DNA of 64,000 bases from Pseudomonas baltica. Lineage in GTDB: Bacteria > Pseudomonadota > Gammaproteobacteria > Pseudomonadales > Pseudomonadaceae. Positions 26,894-35,541 of this stretch are shown one piece after another. A program made the translations under genes and the position numbers. The stretch's first letter is position 1. Every line of letters starts with the position of its first letter. Where the stretch lies: assembly GCF_014235765.1 (NCBI RefSeq), contig NZ_JACMYH010000004.1, forward strand, positions 62,001 to 126,000, read 5' to 3'. Below the pieces are notes generated by a model. The model saw only the letters and a list, made by a program, of their open reading frames with translations, made no database searches and had not been told where the DNA came from.

Positions 26894-28567
26894 GTGATCG
26901 ACTATCTGATTCTCGGCGGCGGCAGCGCGGGGTGTGTGCTCGCCGCGCGGCTGTCCGAAGACCCCAGCAAGCGCGTGTGCCTGGTGGAAGCCGGGCGTGA
27001 CATTGCGCCGGGCAAGATGCCCGCGGCCATCGCCAGTCGCTACCCCGGACGTGCCTATCTGGATGGGCGCAACATCTGGCAGCGCCTGACCGCACGCATG
27101 TCCACCCAGGGCAGCCGTCGCTATGAGCAGGCGCGCCTGCTCGGCGGCGGATCGGCGATCAATGCGCTGATGACCAACCGCGGGGCGCCGGATGACTACG
27201 ACGAGTGGGGGCGGCTCGGTGCCGAAGGCTGGAGCTGGGAAAACTGCCTGCCGTACTTTCGCAAACTCGAAACCGACTGCGATTTCAGCGGGCCGCTGCA
27301 CGGCAGCGACGGACCGATACGGATCCGGCGTACGGCGCCGGCCTTTCTGTCGCCCTTCGTGAAAGCGGTCATGGGCGTATTGGCGACTCGTGGCCTGCCC
27401 ACCCGCCCGGACCAGAATGGGCAGTGGCAGGATGGCGTCTACGTGGGTGCCATCGGTGTCAGCGAGCAGGGTGAACGAATTCCGGTGTCGGTGTGCTATC
27501 TCACCGACGAGGTGCGTGCCCGCCCCAACCTGACCCTGCGCACCGAGTGTGTGGTGGACCGCGTGCTGTTCCGCGGCAACCAGGCGGTGGGCGCGCGTCT
27601 GCTGGGCCAGGCCGGCGTGGCCGAGGAAGTGTTTGCCGGGGAGGTGATCGTCTGCGCCGGGGCGATTCACAGCCCTGCGTTGTTGATCCGCAGTGGCGTT
27701 GGCCCGCTGGACCAATTGCTCGATCTGGGCGTGCCGCTGGTGGCCGACCGGCCGGGCGTGGGTGGCAATCTCATGGAGCATCCGTCGATTGCCGTGTCGG
27801 CGCTGCTGACGGCGCAGGGACGAACACCTCACGTCGACGAGCATCACGAGCAGGCCATCGTGCGCTTTTCATCCGGGTTGCCGGGCACGGTGCCGGGTGA
27901 CATGCACGGTGCGATCCTGTCGCGTTCCGGCTGGCACTCGGTGGGCTACCGGCTGGGCACGATGTTTTTCTGGGTCAACAAGTCCTACTCGCGAGGGCGG
28001 GTGCAGGTGACGTCGCTGGATCCGTTGCAGGAGCCCGATGTCAGTTTCTCGATGCTGTCCGAAGCCCGTGACCTGCAGCGGTTGAAGCAGGCCCTGCGCA
28101 TGGGTGCCGAGACGCTGTCGGCACCGGGGCTGGGCGGTCTGCGCAGTGTGGTGTTTCCATCCAGCTACTCGCCGCGGGTGGCCAAGGTGGCGATGCCTGG
28201 CCGTTTCAATGCCCTGCAGCGTGGGCTGTTGAGCGTGCTGCTGGACATCGCCGGCCCCTTGCGCGGGCTGTTGGTGCGAGGCCTGGTGACCCAAGGTGTG
28301 ACCCTGGAAAAGTTGCTGGCCGACGACAAGGCACTGACGGCGTTCGTGCGCGCCAATGTGGGCGGCACCTGGCACCCGTCAGGCACATGCCGCATGGGCC
28401 GCGCGGAGGATCCCCAGGCAGTGACCTCGAGTAACGGGCGGGTGATCGGGGTAACGGGATTGCGGGTGTGCGATGCGTCGTTGATGCCGTCGATTCCATG
28501 CGCCAACACCAATGTGCCGACCATCATGATTGCCGAGCGTATCGCCGATCTGATCAAGGCGGGTTGA
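26894..28567 (+). CDS. GMC-family FAD alcohol dehydrogenase/oxidase
   Basis: A 557-residue GMC oxidoreductase starting at GTG 26894, 13 bases after the binding-protein gene. The FAD dinucleotide site is at the extreme N-terminus (LILGGGSAGCVLAARLSE), with LLGGGSAINALMTNRG (GMC signature 1) and AGAIHSPALLIRSGVG (signature 2). The catalytic region is GGTWHPSGTCRMG with the active His, and CANTNVPTIMIAE carries the second polar residue. Such enzymes oxidise alcohols (choline, aryl or aliphatic) to aldehydes. With the converging aldehyde dehydrogenase this suggests alcohol to aldehyde to acid conversion. The substrate is not determinable. Confidence 0.88.
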   Translation: MIDYLILGGGSAGCVLAARLSEDPSKRVCLVEAGRDIAPGKMPAAIASRYPGRAYLDGRNIWQRLTARMSTQGSRRYEQARLLGGGSAINALMTNRGAPDDYDEWGRLGAEGWSWENCLPYFRKLETDCDFSGPLHGSDGPIRIRRTAPAFLSPFVKAVMGVLATRGLPTRPDQNGQWQDGVYVGAIGVSEQGERIPVSVCYLTDEVRARPNLTLRTECVVDRVLFRGNQAVGARLLGQAGVAEEVFAGEVIVCAGAIHSPALLIRSGVGPLDQLLDLGVPLVADRPGVGGNLMEHPSIAVSALLTAQGRTPHVDEHHEQAIVRFSSGLPGTVPGDMHGAILSRSGWHSVGYRLGTMFFWVNKSYSRGRVQVTSLDPLQEPDVSFSMLSEARDLQRLKQALRMGAETLSAPGLGGLRSVVFPSSYSPRVAKVAMPGRFNALQRGLLSVLLDIAGPLRGLLVRGLVTQGVTLEKLLADDKALTAFVRANVGGTWHPSGTCRMGRAEDPQAVTSSNGRVIGVTGLRVCDASLMPSIPCANTNVPTIMIAERIADLIKAG

Positions 28568-28573
28568 GGCGAC

Positions 28574-28882
28574 GGTGTTTCAGGCAGACCGCGGCGCCTG
28601 GTTCGCGGCCGATGACCGCTCCTACGGGTGGCCGGTCAACGGTAGGAGCGGTCCTTGCCCGCGAAGGGCGCGCTGCGGTGTTTCAGGAAGGCCGCGGCGT
28701 CTGGTTCGCGGCCGATGGATGCCCCTACGGGTTGCCGGTCAACGGTAGGAGCGGTCCTTGGCCGCAAAGGGCGCGCTGCGGTGTTTCAGGAAGGCCGCGG
28801 CGTCTGGTTCGCGGCCGATGGATGCCCCTACGGGTTGCCGGTCAACGGTAGGAGCGGTCCTTGGCCGCGAAGGGCGCGCTGT
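28574..28882. repeat. Three exact-period tandem 103-bp REP-pair units
   Basis: GGTGTTTCAGG begins units at 28574, 28677 and 28780, with a fourth partial start at 28883, each 103 bp apart. Each unit holds an inverted pair of the CCGCTCCTAC / GTAGGAGCGGTCCTTGGCCGCGAA family. Units 2 and 3 share changes (GATGGATGCCCCTAC) absent from unit 1, so one arose by recent duplication of the other. It fills the 320-bp gap between converging genes; no ORF is likely. Confidence 0.9.
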
Positions 28883-28888
28883 GGTGTG

Positions 28889-30316
28889 TCAGGTACCCCA
28901 ACCCACGATACCCTTCACCTCCAGAAACGCCTCCAACCCCCATTCGGCGTATTCGCGGCCATTGCCCGATTGCTTGTAGCCACCGAACGGCGCCGCTGCG
29001 TCCCAGCTGGGATAGTTGATGTAGACGCTGCCGGCGCGCATCTGCAGGGCCACCTGGCGTGCCCGCGCAAGGCTGGCCGACTGCACGTACGCCGCCAGCC
29101 CGAACACACTGTCGTTGGCCATACGTACCGCGTCCTGCTCATCGGTATAGGGCTGGATCACCAGCACCGGGCCGAAGATCTCTTCGCGGGCAATCGTCAT
29201 CTGTGCATCCACCCCGGCGAAAATCGTTGGCTGCACGTAATACCCGAGGTCCAACCCGGCCGGCCGGCCCAGCCCGCCACACACCAACTGCGCGCCTTCT
29301 TCGATGCCGATGGCGATCATCCGCTGGATCGCCTGGTATTGCCGGTCACTGATCACCGGGCCCAGGGTCGTGGACGGGTCGTCGGGCGCGCCGACTCGAT
29401 GGGCCGATGCCGCCACGCGAGCGATCGCCACTGCCTGGTCGTGCAGCGCGGCAGGCACCAGCATCCGCGTGGGCGCGTTGCAGGACTGGCCACTGTTGCC
29501 GAAGCACCCGTTGACCCCTGCCGTCACCGCTGCGTGCAGGTCTACATCGTCGAGCAGGATATTGGCCGACTTGCCGCCCAGTTCCTGGTGCACCCGCTTG
29601 ACCGTCGGTGCGGCCAGCCGCGCCACCTCCACGCCGGCCCGGGTGGAGCCGGTGAACGACACCATGTCCACGTCGGGGTGACTGGCCAGCGCTGCGCCCA
29701 CGCCAGGCCCGTCACCATTGATCAGGTTGAACACGCCCGCCGGCACTCCGGCGCTGTGCAGCACTTCGGCAAAAATGATGGCGTTGATCGGCGCGATCTC
29801 GCTGGGCTTGAGCACCAGGGTGCAGCCGGCGGCCAGTGCCGGTGCCACCTTGCAGGCGATCTGATTGATCGGCCAGTTCCAGGGCGTGATCAAGGCCACC
29901 ACGCCGACTGGCTCTTGATTGATCAGCGTGGTGCCGCGCCGGGTGCGGAACTCGAAGCTGTCCAGGGTGCGCAGCATCTGCTCCAGGTGTCGCTTGCCGA
30001 TGCCGGCCTGCCAGTCATGGGCCAAGGCTCGCGGTGCGCCGACCTCCTGCATGATGGCCGCGGCAATGTCGTCGTAGCGGGCCATGAACGACTCGAGGAT
30101 CCGTCCGAGCAGCGCCTTGCGCTCGGCCGGAGTGGTAAACGCAAAGCCGGTAAAGGCGCGTCGCGCCGCCGCGACCGCCGCATCGACATCGGCCTGTTCA
30201 CCCAAGGCGATTTCGGTAAACGCCTGCTCGCTGGCCGGATTGATCACCGCCAGGCGCCGCGCGCCTGAAGGCTCGACCCATCGGCCGTCTATATAGAACT
30301 TCAACGCGTTGTCCAA
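28889..30316 (-). CDS. NAD(P)-dependent aldehyde dehydrogenase
   Basis: A 475-residue ALDH. Landmarks: ALITPWNWPINQIACK, catalytic Glu in HQELGGKSANI, SFTGSTRAGVEVA (cofactor), catalytic Cys in GNSGQSCNAPTR, and EEIFGPVLVIQ. I choose TTG 30316: GGAGAG lies about eight bases upstream and the protein then begins LDNALKFYIDGRW, the normal ALDH beginning; the frame is open further upstream, but only through REP repeats. It converges with the GMC gene and is divergent from a LysR gene across a 720-bp repeat array. It probably oxidises the aldehyde made by the GMC enzyme or by amine oxidation. Confidence 0.85.
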   Translation of the reverse strand: MDNALKFYIDGRWVEPSGARRLAVINPASEQAFTEIALGEQADVDAAVAAARRAFTGFAFTTPAERKALLGRILESFMARYDDIAAAIMQEVGAPRALAHDWQAGIGKRHLEQMLRTLDSFEFRTRRGTTLINQEPVGVVALITPWNWPINQIACKVAPALAAGCTLVLKPSEIAPINAIIFAEVLHSAGVPAGVFNLINGDGPGVGAALASHPDVDMVSFTGSTRAGVEVARLAAPTVKRVHQELGGKSANILLDDVDLHAAVTAGVNGCFGNSGQSCNAPTRMLVPAALHDQAVAIARVAASAHRVGAPDDPSTTLGPVISDRQYQAIQRMIAIGIEEGAQLVCGGLGRPAGLDLGYYVQPTIFAGVDAQMTIAREEIFGPVLVIQPYTDEQDAVRMANDSVFGLAAYVQSASLARARQVALQMRAGSVYINYPSWDAAAPFGGYKQSGNGREYAEWGLEAFLEVKGIVGWGT

Positions 30317-30363
30317 AATTCGCTCTCCACAGTGATAAAAAAGGCCGATGCGCCTGCGTCCCC

Positions 30364-30945
30364 GTAGCAGCGGCGCAAGCCGCGTCCGGGTTCGTCGCGG
30401 TCGGTCAGGCGTACCGCATATGCCGCCGACGCGGCTCGCGCCGCTGCTACAAGCACCCCGCGATCCCCCGTAGCAGCGGCGCAAGCCGCGTCCGGGTTCG
30501 CTGCGGTCGTTCAGGCGTACCGCATATACCGCCGACGCGGCTCGCGCCGCTGCTACAAGCACCCCGCGATCCCCTGCAGCAGCGGCGCAAGCCGCGTCCA
30601 GGTCCGCCGCGGTCGCTCAGGCGTACCGCATATGCCGCCGACGCGGCTCGCGCCGCTGCTACAAGCACCCCGCGATCCCCTGTAGCAGTGGCGCGAGCCG
30701 CGTCCGGGTTCGTCGCGGTCGGTCAGGCGTACCGCATATGCCGCCGACGCGGCTCGCTGCGGTCGGTCAGGCGTATCGCATATGCCGCCGACGCGGCTCG
30801 CTGCGGTCGTTCAGGCGTACCGCATATGCCGCCGACGCGGCTCGCGCCGCTGCTACAGGCACCCCGCGATCCCCTGTAGCAGCGGCGCAAGCCGCGTCCG
30901 GGTTCGCTGCGGTCGGTCAGGTACACCGCATATGCCGACAGCGCC
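30364..30945. repeat. Large REP-like array: five 106-bp-type units with an internal 44-bp triplication
   Basis: GTAGCAGCGGCGC-type unit starts lie at 30364, 30470, 30576 and 30682, each 106 bp apart, and at 30876 after a 194-bp interval. The long interval equals 106 plus two 44-bp copies: the segment with CTGCGGTCGGTCAGGCGTA...GCCGACGCGGCTCG is repeated. Each unit carries both arms of a paired hairpin. The array occupies most of the 720-bp gap between the aldehyde dehydrogenase and LysR starts; the remaining 30950-31037 is the LysR promoter region. No gene is seen. Confidence 0.9.
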
Positions 30946-31037
30946 ACAGGGAAAAAGGGGTTACATGCCGTCAGAATAGGAACGGTTTTCCTGTCAGGGC
31001 AATTTACTAATAGTTTTCCCAGGCATAAACTCAGGTA

Positions 31038-31985
31038 ATGTCCAACCTTCGCAGAAAACTGCCCAGCTCCGGTTCCTTGTTCGTTTTCGAGGCAGCCGCC
31101 CGTTGCGGCAGTTTCACCCGTGCGGCCGACGAACTCTGCGTCAGCCAGCCTGCCGTGAGCCGCATGCTCTCGCGCCTGGAAGAACACCTTGGGGTGCAGT
31201 TGTTCGAACGCGTTCGTGGCGGCGCGCGGCTCACCGAAAGCGGGACCCTTCTTTACCGCCGGGTCCAGGAAGGTTTCGACACCATCGAATCGGCCATCGG
31301 CGAAATCTCGGCCCGCGCTACCGGCATGGAAACCATCACCCTGTCGGTGTCCACCGCGTTCACCACGCATTGGCTGATGCCGCGCATGAGCCGTTTCAGC
31401 GAGCGCTTTCCCGCGGTGGACATGCGTTACCAACTCATGTCCGGGCGCATCGGCGGACCGTTGATGGATGTCGACCTGGGCATGCGCTACCTCGACGCCG
31501 GCAGCGTCAAGGCCGCAGACAGCCTGGTTCTCCCGGAGATCACCCTGCCCGTCTGCAGCCCGCAGTACCGTGCCGGCGTACCGAGCGGCAAGGGCAAGAA
31601 TGCAATGCCTGCGCTGATCCACATGGACAACCAGGACCGTACCTGGGCGACGCCTTTCGACCAGGGTGGACGCGCAGACAATGCCCTGGTGTTCTCCGAT
31701 TATGCGGTGGTGGTGCAGGCCGCCCTGCTTGGCCAGGGCATGGCCCTGGGTTGGCTCAACGTGGTCTCGCACTGCCTGGCCAACGGGCAGTTGCTGCCGG
31801 TGGGTGACGAGGTCACGGTCAGTGCCCGGCACTGCTGCCTGGTGACACCGGCCAACCGTCCGAGCCGCCCTATCGTGGAAAGCGTGCGCCAGTGGATCAT
31901 CGAAGAAATGCAGGCCGACATCGTGCGCGTCGACGCGCTTTACCCACAGTTATGCCTGGCACGGAAGATCGCGGAGGCGTCATGA
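31038..31985 (+). CDS. LysR-type regulator (GcvA-like)
   Basis: A 315-residue LysR protein of the GcvA-like group: HTH near residues 10-65 (GSFTRAADELCVSQPAVSRMLSRLE), then an effector domain beginning METITLSVSTAFTTHWLMPR. ATG 31038 has only AGG three bases upstream, so initiation may be weak or near-leaderless. It is divergent from the aldehyde dehydrogenase across the repeat array and 139 bp upstream of the HAD/FAD-oxidase genes, so it may control either. The effector is unknown. Confidence 0.82.
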   Translation: MSNLRRKLPSSGSLFVFEAAARCGSFTRAADELCVSQPAVSRMLSRLEEHLGVQLFERVRGGARLTESGTLLYRRVQEGFDTIESAIGEISARATGMETITLSVSTAFTTHWLMPRMSRFSERFPAVDMRYQLMSGRIGGPLMDVDLGMRYLDAGSVKAADSLVLPEITLPVCSPQYRAGVPSGKGKNAMPALIHMDNQDRTWATPFDQGGRADNALVFSDYAVVVQAALLGQGMALGWLNVVSHCLANGQLLPVGDEVTVSARHCCLVTPANRPSRPIVESVRQWIIEEMQADIVRVDALYPQLCLARKIAEAS

Positions 31986-32124
31986 ACACAGGTATGCCGC
32001 CATCGCGGGAAAAACAGTAGGTTATGCCCTGAGGTAAGGACAAAACAGAACATATGGCGATTCACCCGGCTGATAATTGAACCACACCTTGCACCTTCCC
32101 CTGGTTCATCATGCGGAGCGCCCT

Positions 32125-32829
32125 ATGTCATTCAAGCAGTTCAAAGCCCTGACGTTCGATGTCGTCGGCACCCTGATCGATTTCGAAGCCGGCATTCTCA
32201 ACCATGTGCGCGAAGTGGCTGGCGAAGCGGGCAAGGCGTGCAGCGACGACGACATTCTGAAGGCCTACCGCGATGCCCGCGCGATGCCCGATTCGGGCTG
32301 GTGGCCGGATGACCTGGAGCGCTGCTATCACTTGATCGCGCGCCAGCTCGGCTTGCCGGACAGCGACGAATACGCCCGCGGCCTGGCGTTGGCGGTGGAA
32401 AACTTCCCGGCCTTCCCCGACTCGATCGAGGCGCTCAAGCGTCTGCACAAGCACTTCAAGCTGGTGGCCACCACCAACTCGCAGATCTGGGCCTTGAACC
32501 ACATGGCCAAGACCCTCGACGAGCCGTTCGATGTGCGCGTGACCGTTGACGATGTGCGGTTCGAGAAGCCCGATCCGCAGTTTTTCGCCTACACCCGTGG
32601 GGTGCTGGCCACGCAGGGCATCGTCTTCGAAGAGATTCTCCACGTTGCGCAGAGCCAGTACCACGACATTGGCGTGGCCATGCGCCTGGGCTACCAGACC
32701 TGCTGGATCGAACGTCGCCACGCGCAAAAGGGCAGCGGCGGCACCCTGGAATCCGAGCACACCAAGCCGCACTACCATTTCACCTCGTTGGCGCAACTGG
32801 CCGACGCGGTCGAACAGGAACTGGGCTGA
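32125..32829 (+). CDS. HAD-superfamily hydrolase, haloacid dehalogenase type II-like
   Basis: A 234-residue HAD protein. Motif I is TFDVVGTLIDFE (nucleophile Asp in DxxGTL), motif II TNSQI-type Thr/Asn, motif III Lys in RFEKPDPQFF and motif IV HDIGVAMRLG, so the catalytic set looks complete. The type II dehalogenase layout with a helical cap fits. ATG 32125 has GGAG six bases upstream. It is 47 bases before an amine-oxidase gene and likely co-transcribed with it. Dehalogenation is not implied; in amine clusters such HADs may hydrolyse phosphate esters or have other roles. Confidence 0.82.
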   Translation: MSFKQFKALTFDVVGTLIDFEAGILNHVREVAGEAGKACSDDDILKAYRDARAMPDSGWWPDDLERCYHLIARQLGLPDSDEYARGLALAVENFPAFPDSIEALKRLHKHFKLVATTNSQIWALNHMAKTLDEPFDVRVTVDDVRFEKPDPQFFAYTRGVLATQGIVFEEILHVAQSQYHDIGVAMRLGYQTCWIERRHAQKGSGGTLESEHTKPHYHFTSLAQLADAVEQELG

Positions 32830-32876
32830 CAACAGCGGCGCTTGCTCCGAGCGCCGCCTTCTGGTGGAAACCGGCT

Positions 32877-34160
32877 ATGACTGCGAAGAGTTTATGGGCG
32901 GCCACCGCCCGACCGGCCCCGGCCCTGCAAGCATTGCAGGGCGAGCGGCAGTGCGACGTGGTGATCGTCGGTGCCGGCTACACCGGGCTGTCTGCGGCTC
33001 ATCACATTGCCCTGAGCGGCCGCGAGCCGTTGATTCTGGAAGCCAATACCCTGGCCTGGGGCGCCAGTGGCCGTAACGGTGGCGTGGTGTCACCCAAGTT
33101 TCGCGTCGGCTTTCCTGCCCTGATGCAGCGCTTCGATCGCGACACCGCTCTGCACATGTACCGCACCGGTTATGCAGCCGTGGACAGCCTGGTGGAAATG
33201 ATCGACAGCCTAGGCATCGAGGGCGCGCAGTTGCACATGGGTGGGCACATCGCCGCGGCCCACAACGAACTTGCCTTGAACGGGCTGCGCAACACCGCTG
33301 ACTGGATCAAGCGCGAAACCGGCGGCGAGTCGTCGCGCATGATCGACGCGGTGCAGGTGCGGGAAATGACCGGCTCGACCCTTTTTCACGGCGGGCTGCT
33401 GACGCCGAAGGCGGGCGGCATTCACCCGCTCAACTATGCCCGGGGCATGGCTCACAGCCTGAACGAGCGCGGCGTGAAGATGTTCATCAACAGCCCGGCG
33501 TTGCAGGTCCGCCAGGAAGGCGACCGGGTCATCGTGCAGACGCCTCAGGGGAGGGTCAGTGCCAGACAGGTGGTGTATGCCACCAATGGCTATTCCGACC
33601 AGAGCGCTGCGACCGATACTCTGCACCGACGACTTATCCCCTTTCGTAGCGCAATCATTGCCACTGCACCACTGCCGGCCGACGTATTGGCCACGCTGAT
33701 GCCCGGCGGCCAGGTCTGTGGCGACACCAAACGCATGCTGCGCTGGTTCCGGGTGGTCGGCGACCGGTTGATCTTCGGCGGCCGCGGAGCGTTCGGCAAG
33801 GACGATTCGGACAGCGCCTTCGCCACCCTGCAACGCAGCATGGGCGAGGTGTTTCCGGTCCTGCGCGACCAGCCTGTGGCGTTTCGCTGGTCTGGGCTGG
33901 TGGCCATGACCCTCGATTACCTGCCCCACGCAGGTCAACTGGACGCGCGCAGCTTCTATGCCATCGGCTACAACGGCGGTGGCGTGGCGATGTCCACCTA
34001 CATGGGCAAGCAACTGGCAGCCATGACCGCGGGCGAACCGGTGCAACTGGGCCTGCTGGCGGGCGACACGTTCAAACCCATTCCCCTGCATGCCTTTCGC
34101 GCGCCGGGTGTACGCTTGGCGGCAGGTTGGCAACAACTGCTTGATGCCATCGGCCGCTGA
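32877..34160 (+). CDS. FAD-dependent amine/amino-acid oxidoreductase (DAO family, PuuB-like)
   Basis: A 427-residue flavoprotein of the D-amino-acid-oxidase family. The Rossmann motif is VVIVGAGYTGLSAAHHIALSG (near residues 27-47), followed by LAWGASGRNGG, which is typical of gamma-glutamylputrescine oxidase-like enzymes. A C-terminal GYNGGGVAMSTYMGKQLA closes the FAD site. Such enzymes oxidise an amine to an imine that hydrolyses to aldehyde plus ammonia. It is flanked by the HAD and bicupin genes and close to an aminotransferase and GabD-like dehydrogenase. No PuuA ligase is present, so an unconjugated amine is the likelier substrate. Confidence 0.85.
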   Translation: MTAKSLWAATARPAPALQALQGERQCDVVIVGAGYTGLSAAHHIALSGREPLILEANTLAWGASGRNGGVVSPKFRVGFPALMQRFDRDTALHMYRTGYAAVDSLVEMIDSLGIEGAQLHMGGHIAAAHNELALNGLRNTADWIKRETGGESSRMIDAVQVREMTGSTLFHGGLLTPKAGGIHPLNYARGMAHSLNERGVKMFINSPALQVRQEGDRVIVQTPQGRVSARQVVYATNGYSDQSAATDTLHRRLIPFRSAIIATAPLPADVLATLMPGGQVCGDTKRMLRWFRVVGDRLIFGGRGAFGKDDSDSAFATLQRSMGEVFPVLRDQPVAFRWSGLVAMTLDYLPHAGQLDARSFYAIGYNGGGVAMSTYMGKQLAAMTAGEPVQLGLLAGDTFKPIPLHAFRAPGVRLAAGWQQLLDAIGR

Positions 34161-34193
34161 GCCGCGAACTTCTTCATTGCCAAGACGAGACCT

Positions 34194-34904
34194 ATGCCCC
34201 CGATCCTGCATTATTCACAGCCCGCCATCGAACGCCGTCTACCCGTCGCCGCCTTTGCGTTGCAGGACGACCCCCTGGCGGCCGGCCGTACCGTGCATTT
34301 CCATGACCCCCACACGGGCTACGCGGTGGGCGCGTCGACCAGCGTCGGCGCCAATTTGTCGATCGATGATTTTCCCTGGGTCGAACTGGGGATTGTGGAG
34401 GCCGGCGAGCTGACCCTGCAGGGCGAGGGCTTCGACCTGCGCCTGAAGGCCGGGGATTGTTTCGTGGTGCCTCGTGGTGTGGCGGTGCGCTGGCAGCATC
34501 GCGGGCAGTTGCGCCGTCTGTTCATGGCTTTTCCCGGCTTGCCGCCGAGCACTGACATGCCTCGCACGCCGCTGAAGATCGACTTCGCTCAACCACTGCC
34601 GCCCAGCGAGCCGCCGTCGGCAACGGTGCTGCTGACTCCGGCTCCGAAAGCCTGGAGCGAAACGCTGTTCAGCGCGGCCAACCTGCGTATCGGCCTATGG
34701 CAGTGCGAGGCCTACGCGCGCAAGCAGGTGCAGCCGGCCTACAGCGAGCTGATGTTCATTCTGGAAGGCGCAGTGACCTTGACGCCCGAGCAGGGCGACG
34801 CCTGTACGGTCAGCGCCGGCGAGGTCGTGGTGGTGCCGGCGGGGGCGACCAATGCCTGGTCGAGCGAGCAGACGGTGCGCAAGGTGTTTTGCATTTTGAG
34901 TTGA
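34194..34904 (+). CDS. Bicupin protein (two EutQ/DUF861-like cupins)
   Basis: A 236-residue protein with two cupin barrels. The first (about residues 60-115) contains GELTLQGEGFDLRLKAGDCFVVPRG; the second (about 160-236) contains GLWQCEAYARK, SELMFILEGAVTL and VSAGEVVVVPAGATNAW. The His/Glu metal ligands are incomplete, so it may bind ligand rather than catalyse. It is 33 bases after the FAD oxidase and probably the last gene of HAD-oxidase-bicupin. Similar small cupins accompany amine catabolic operons. Function unassigned. Confidence 0.75.
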   Translation: MPPILHYSQPAIERRLPVAAFALQDDPLAAGRTVHFHDPHTGYAVGASTSVGANLSIDDFPWVELGIVEAGELTLQGEGFDLRLKAGDCFVVPRGVAVRWQHRGQLRRLFMAFPGLPPSTDMPRTPLKIDFAQPLPPSEPPSATVLLTPAPKAWSETLFSAANLRIGLWQCEAYARKQVQPAYSELMFILEGAVTLTPEQGDACTVSAGEVVVVPAGATNAWSSEQTVRKVFCILS

Positions 34905-34964
34905 GGCGGCGTAACGGCCGGACGCGGCGTGGGATGTGTAGGGTGGGCGGACGTGAACATCGGC

Positions 34965-35008
34965 CTGTAGCAGCGGCGCGAGCCGCGTCCGGGGTCACCG
35001 CGGTGTGG
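34965..35008. repeat. Single REP-like half unit
   Basis: One CTGTAGCAGCGGCGCGAGCC copy followed by GCGTCCGGGGTC lies between the converging bicupin and Lrp genes. Unlike elsewhere, the inverted partner arm is missing. Confidence 0.6.
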
Positions 35009-35011
35009 GAA

Positions 35012-35503
35012 TCAAACCGCGCGCACCAAACTGCGCAACGGCACAGCGCTCTTGAGCACCGGGCTCTTGATGACGATGTAGCTGAAATACTTGTCGATAC
35101 CGATGTTCTTGTCGAGGATCGACTCCATCAGCTCCTGGTAGTGCTGGATGCTGCTGCACAGGAACCGCACCAGGTAGTCATACCCGCCGCTGATCAAATG
35201 GCACTCGAGCACCTCGTCGATGTTGCGGATGCTCGATTCGAACTTCACGAAATCGGCGCGTTTGTGGTCCGACAGGGTCACCTCGGTGAACACCGTGACG
35301 GAGCTGGCGAACTTGGCCAGATTGACGTGCGCTTCATAGCCACTGATGTAGCCCGCCGACTCCAGGCGTTTGACTCGTTGCAGGCAGGGGCTGGGGGACA
35401 GGCCAACGGCTTCGGCGAGGCTGACGTTGGTCATGCGCCCGTCCTTCTGCAGCTGCACCAAAATATTGATGTCGATGCGATCCAGTTTCGTTGCAGCATC
35501 CAT
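35012..35503 (-). CDS. Lrp/AsnC-family transcriptional regulator
   Basis: A 163-residue Lrp-like regulator. The HTH covers about residues 8-55 (MTNVSLAEAVGLSPSPCLQRVKRLE), then a RAM/ACT-type effector domain (about 70-145). ATG 35503 has GAGG about nine bases upstream. It is on the opposite strand to the oxidase genes and 38 bases downstream of the degenerate HAD gene, so it probably belongs to the aminotransferase-side transcript. It likely senses an amino acid or amine and controls this cluster. Confidence 0.87.
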   Translation of the reverse strand: MDAATKLDRIDINILVQLQKDGRMTNVSLAEAVGLSPSPCLQRVKRLESAGYISGYEAHVNLAKFASSVTVFTEVTLSDHKRADFVKFESSIRNIDEVLECHLISGGYDYLVRFLCSSIQHYQELMESILDKNIGIDKYFSYIVIKSPVLKSAVPLRSLVRAV

Positions 35504-35541
35504 GGGGTGGACCTCGTCAAGTCAAAGCATGAACGTGGGCC

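Noticed and set aside
28655..30268. Plus-strand open frame through the tandem repeats and antisense to the aldehyde dehydrogenase
   Set aside because: The first 90 codons are repeat sequence, and the remainder lacks any domain while the opposite strand encodes an intact ALDH.
30364..30945. CRISPR array, because of regular spacing
   Set aside because: Units are tandem palindromic REP pairs of 106 bp; intervening sequences are not unique spacers and no cas gene is nearby.
30723..31832. Minus-strand open frame running from the REP array through the LysR gene
   Set aside because: Its C-terminal half is the repeated REP sequence translated, and the rest is antisense to a complete LysR gene.
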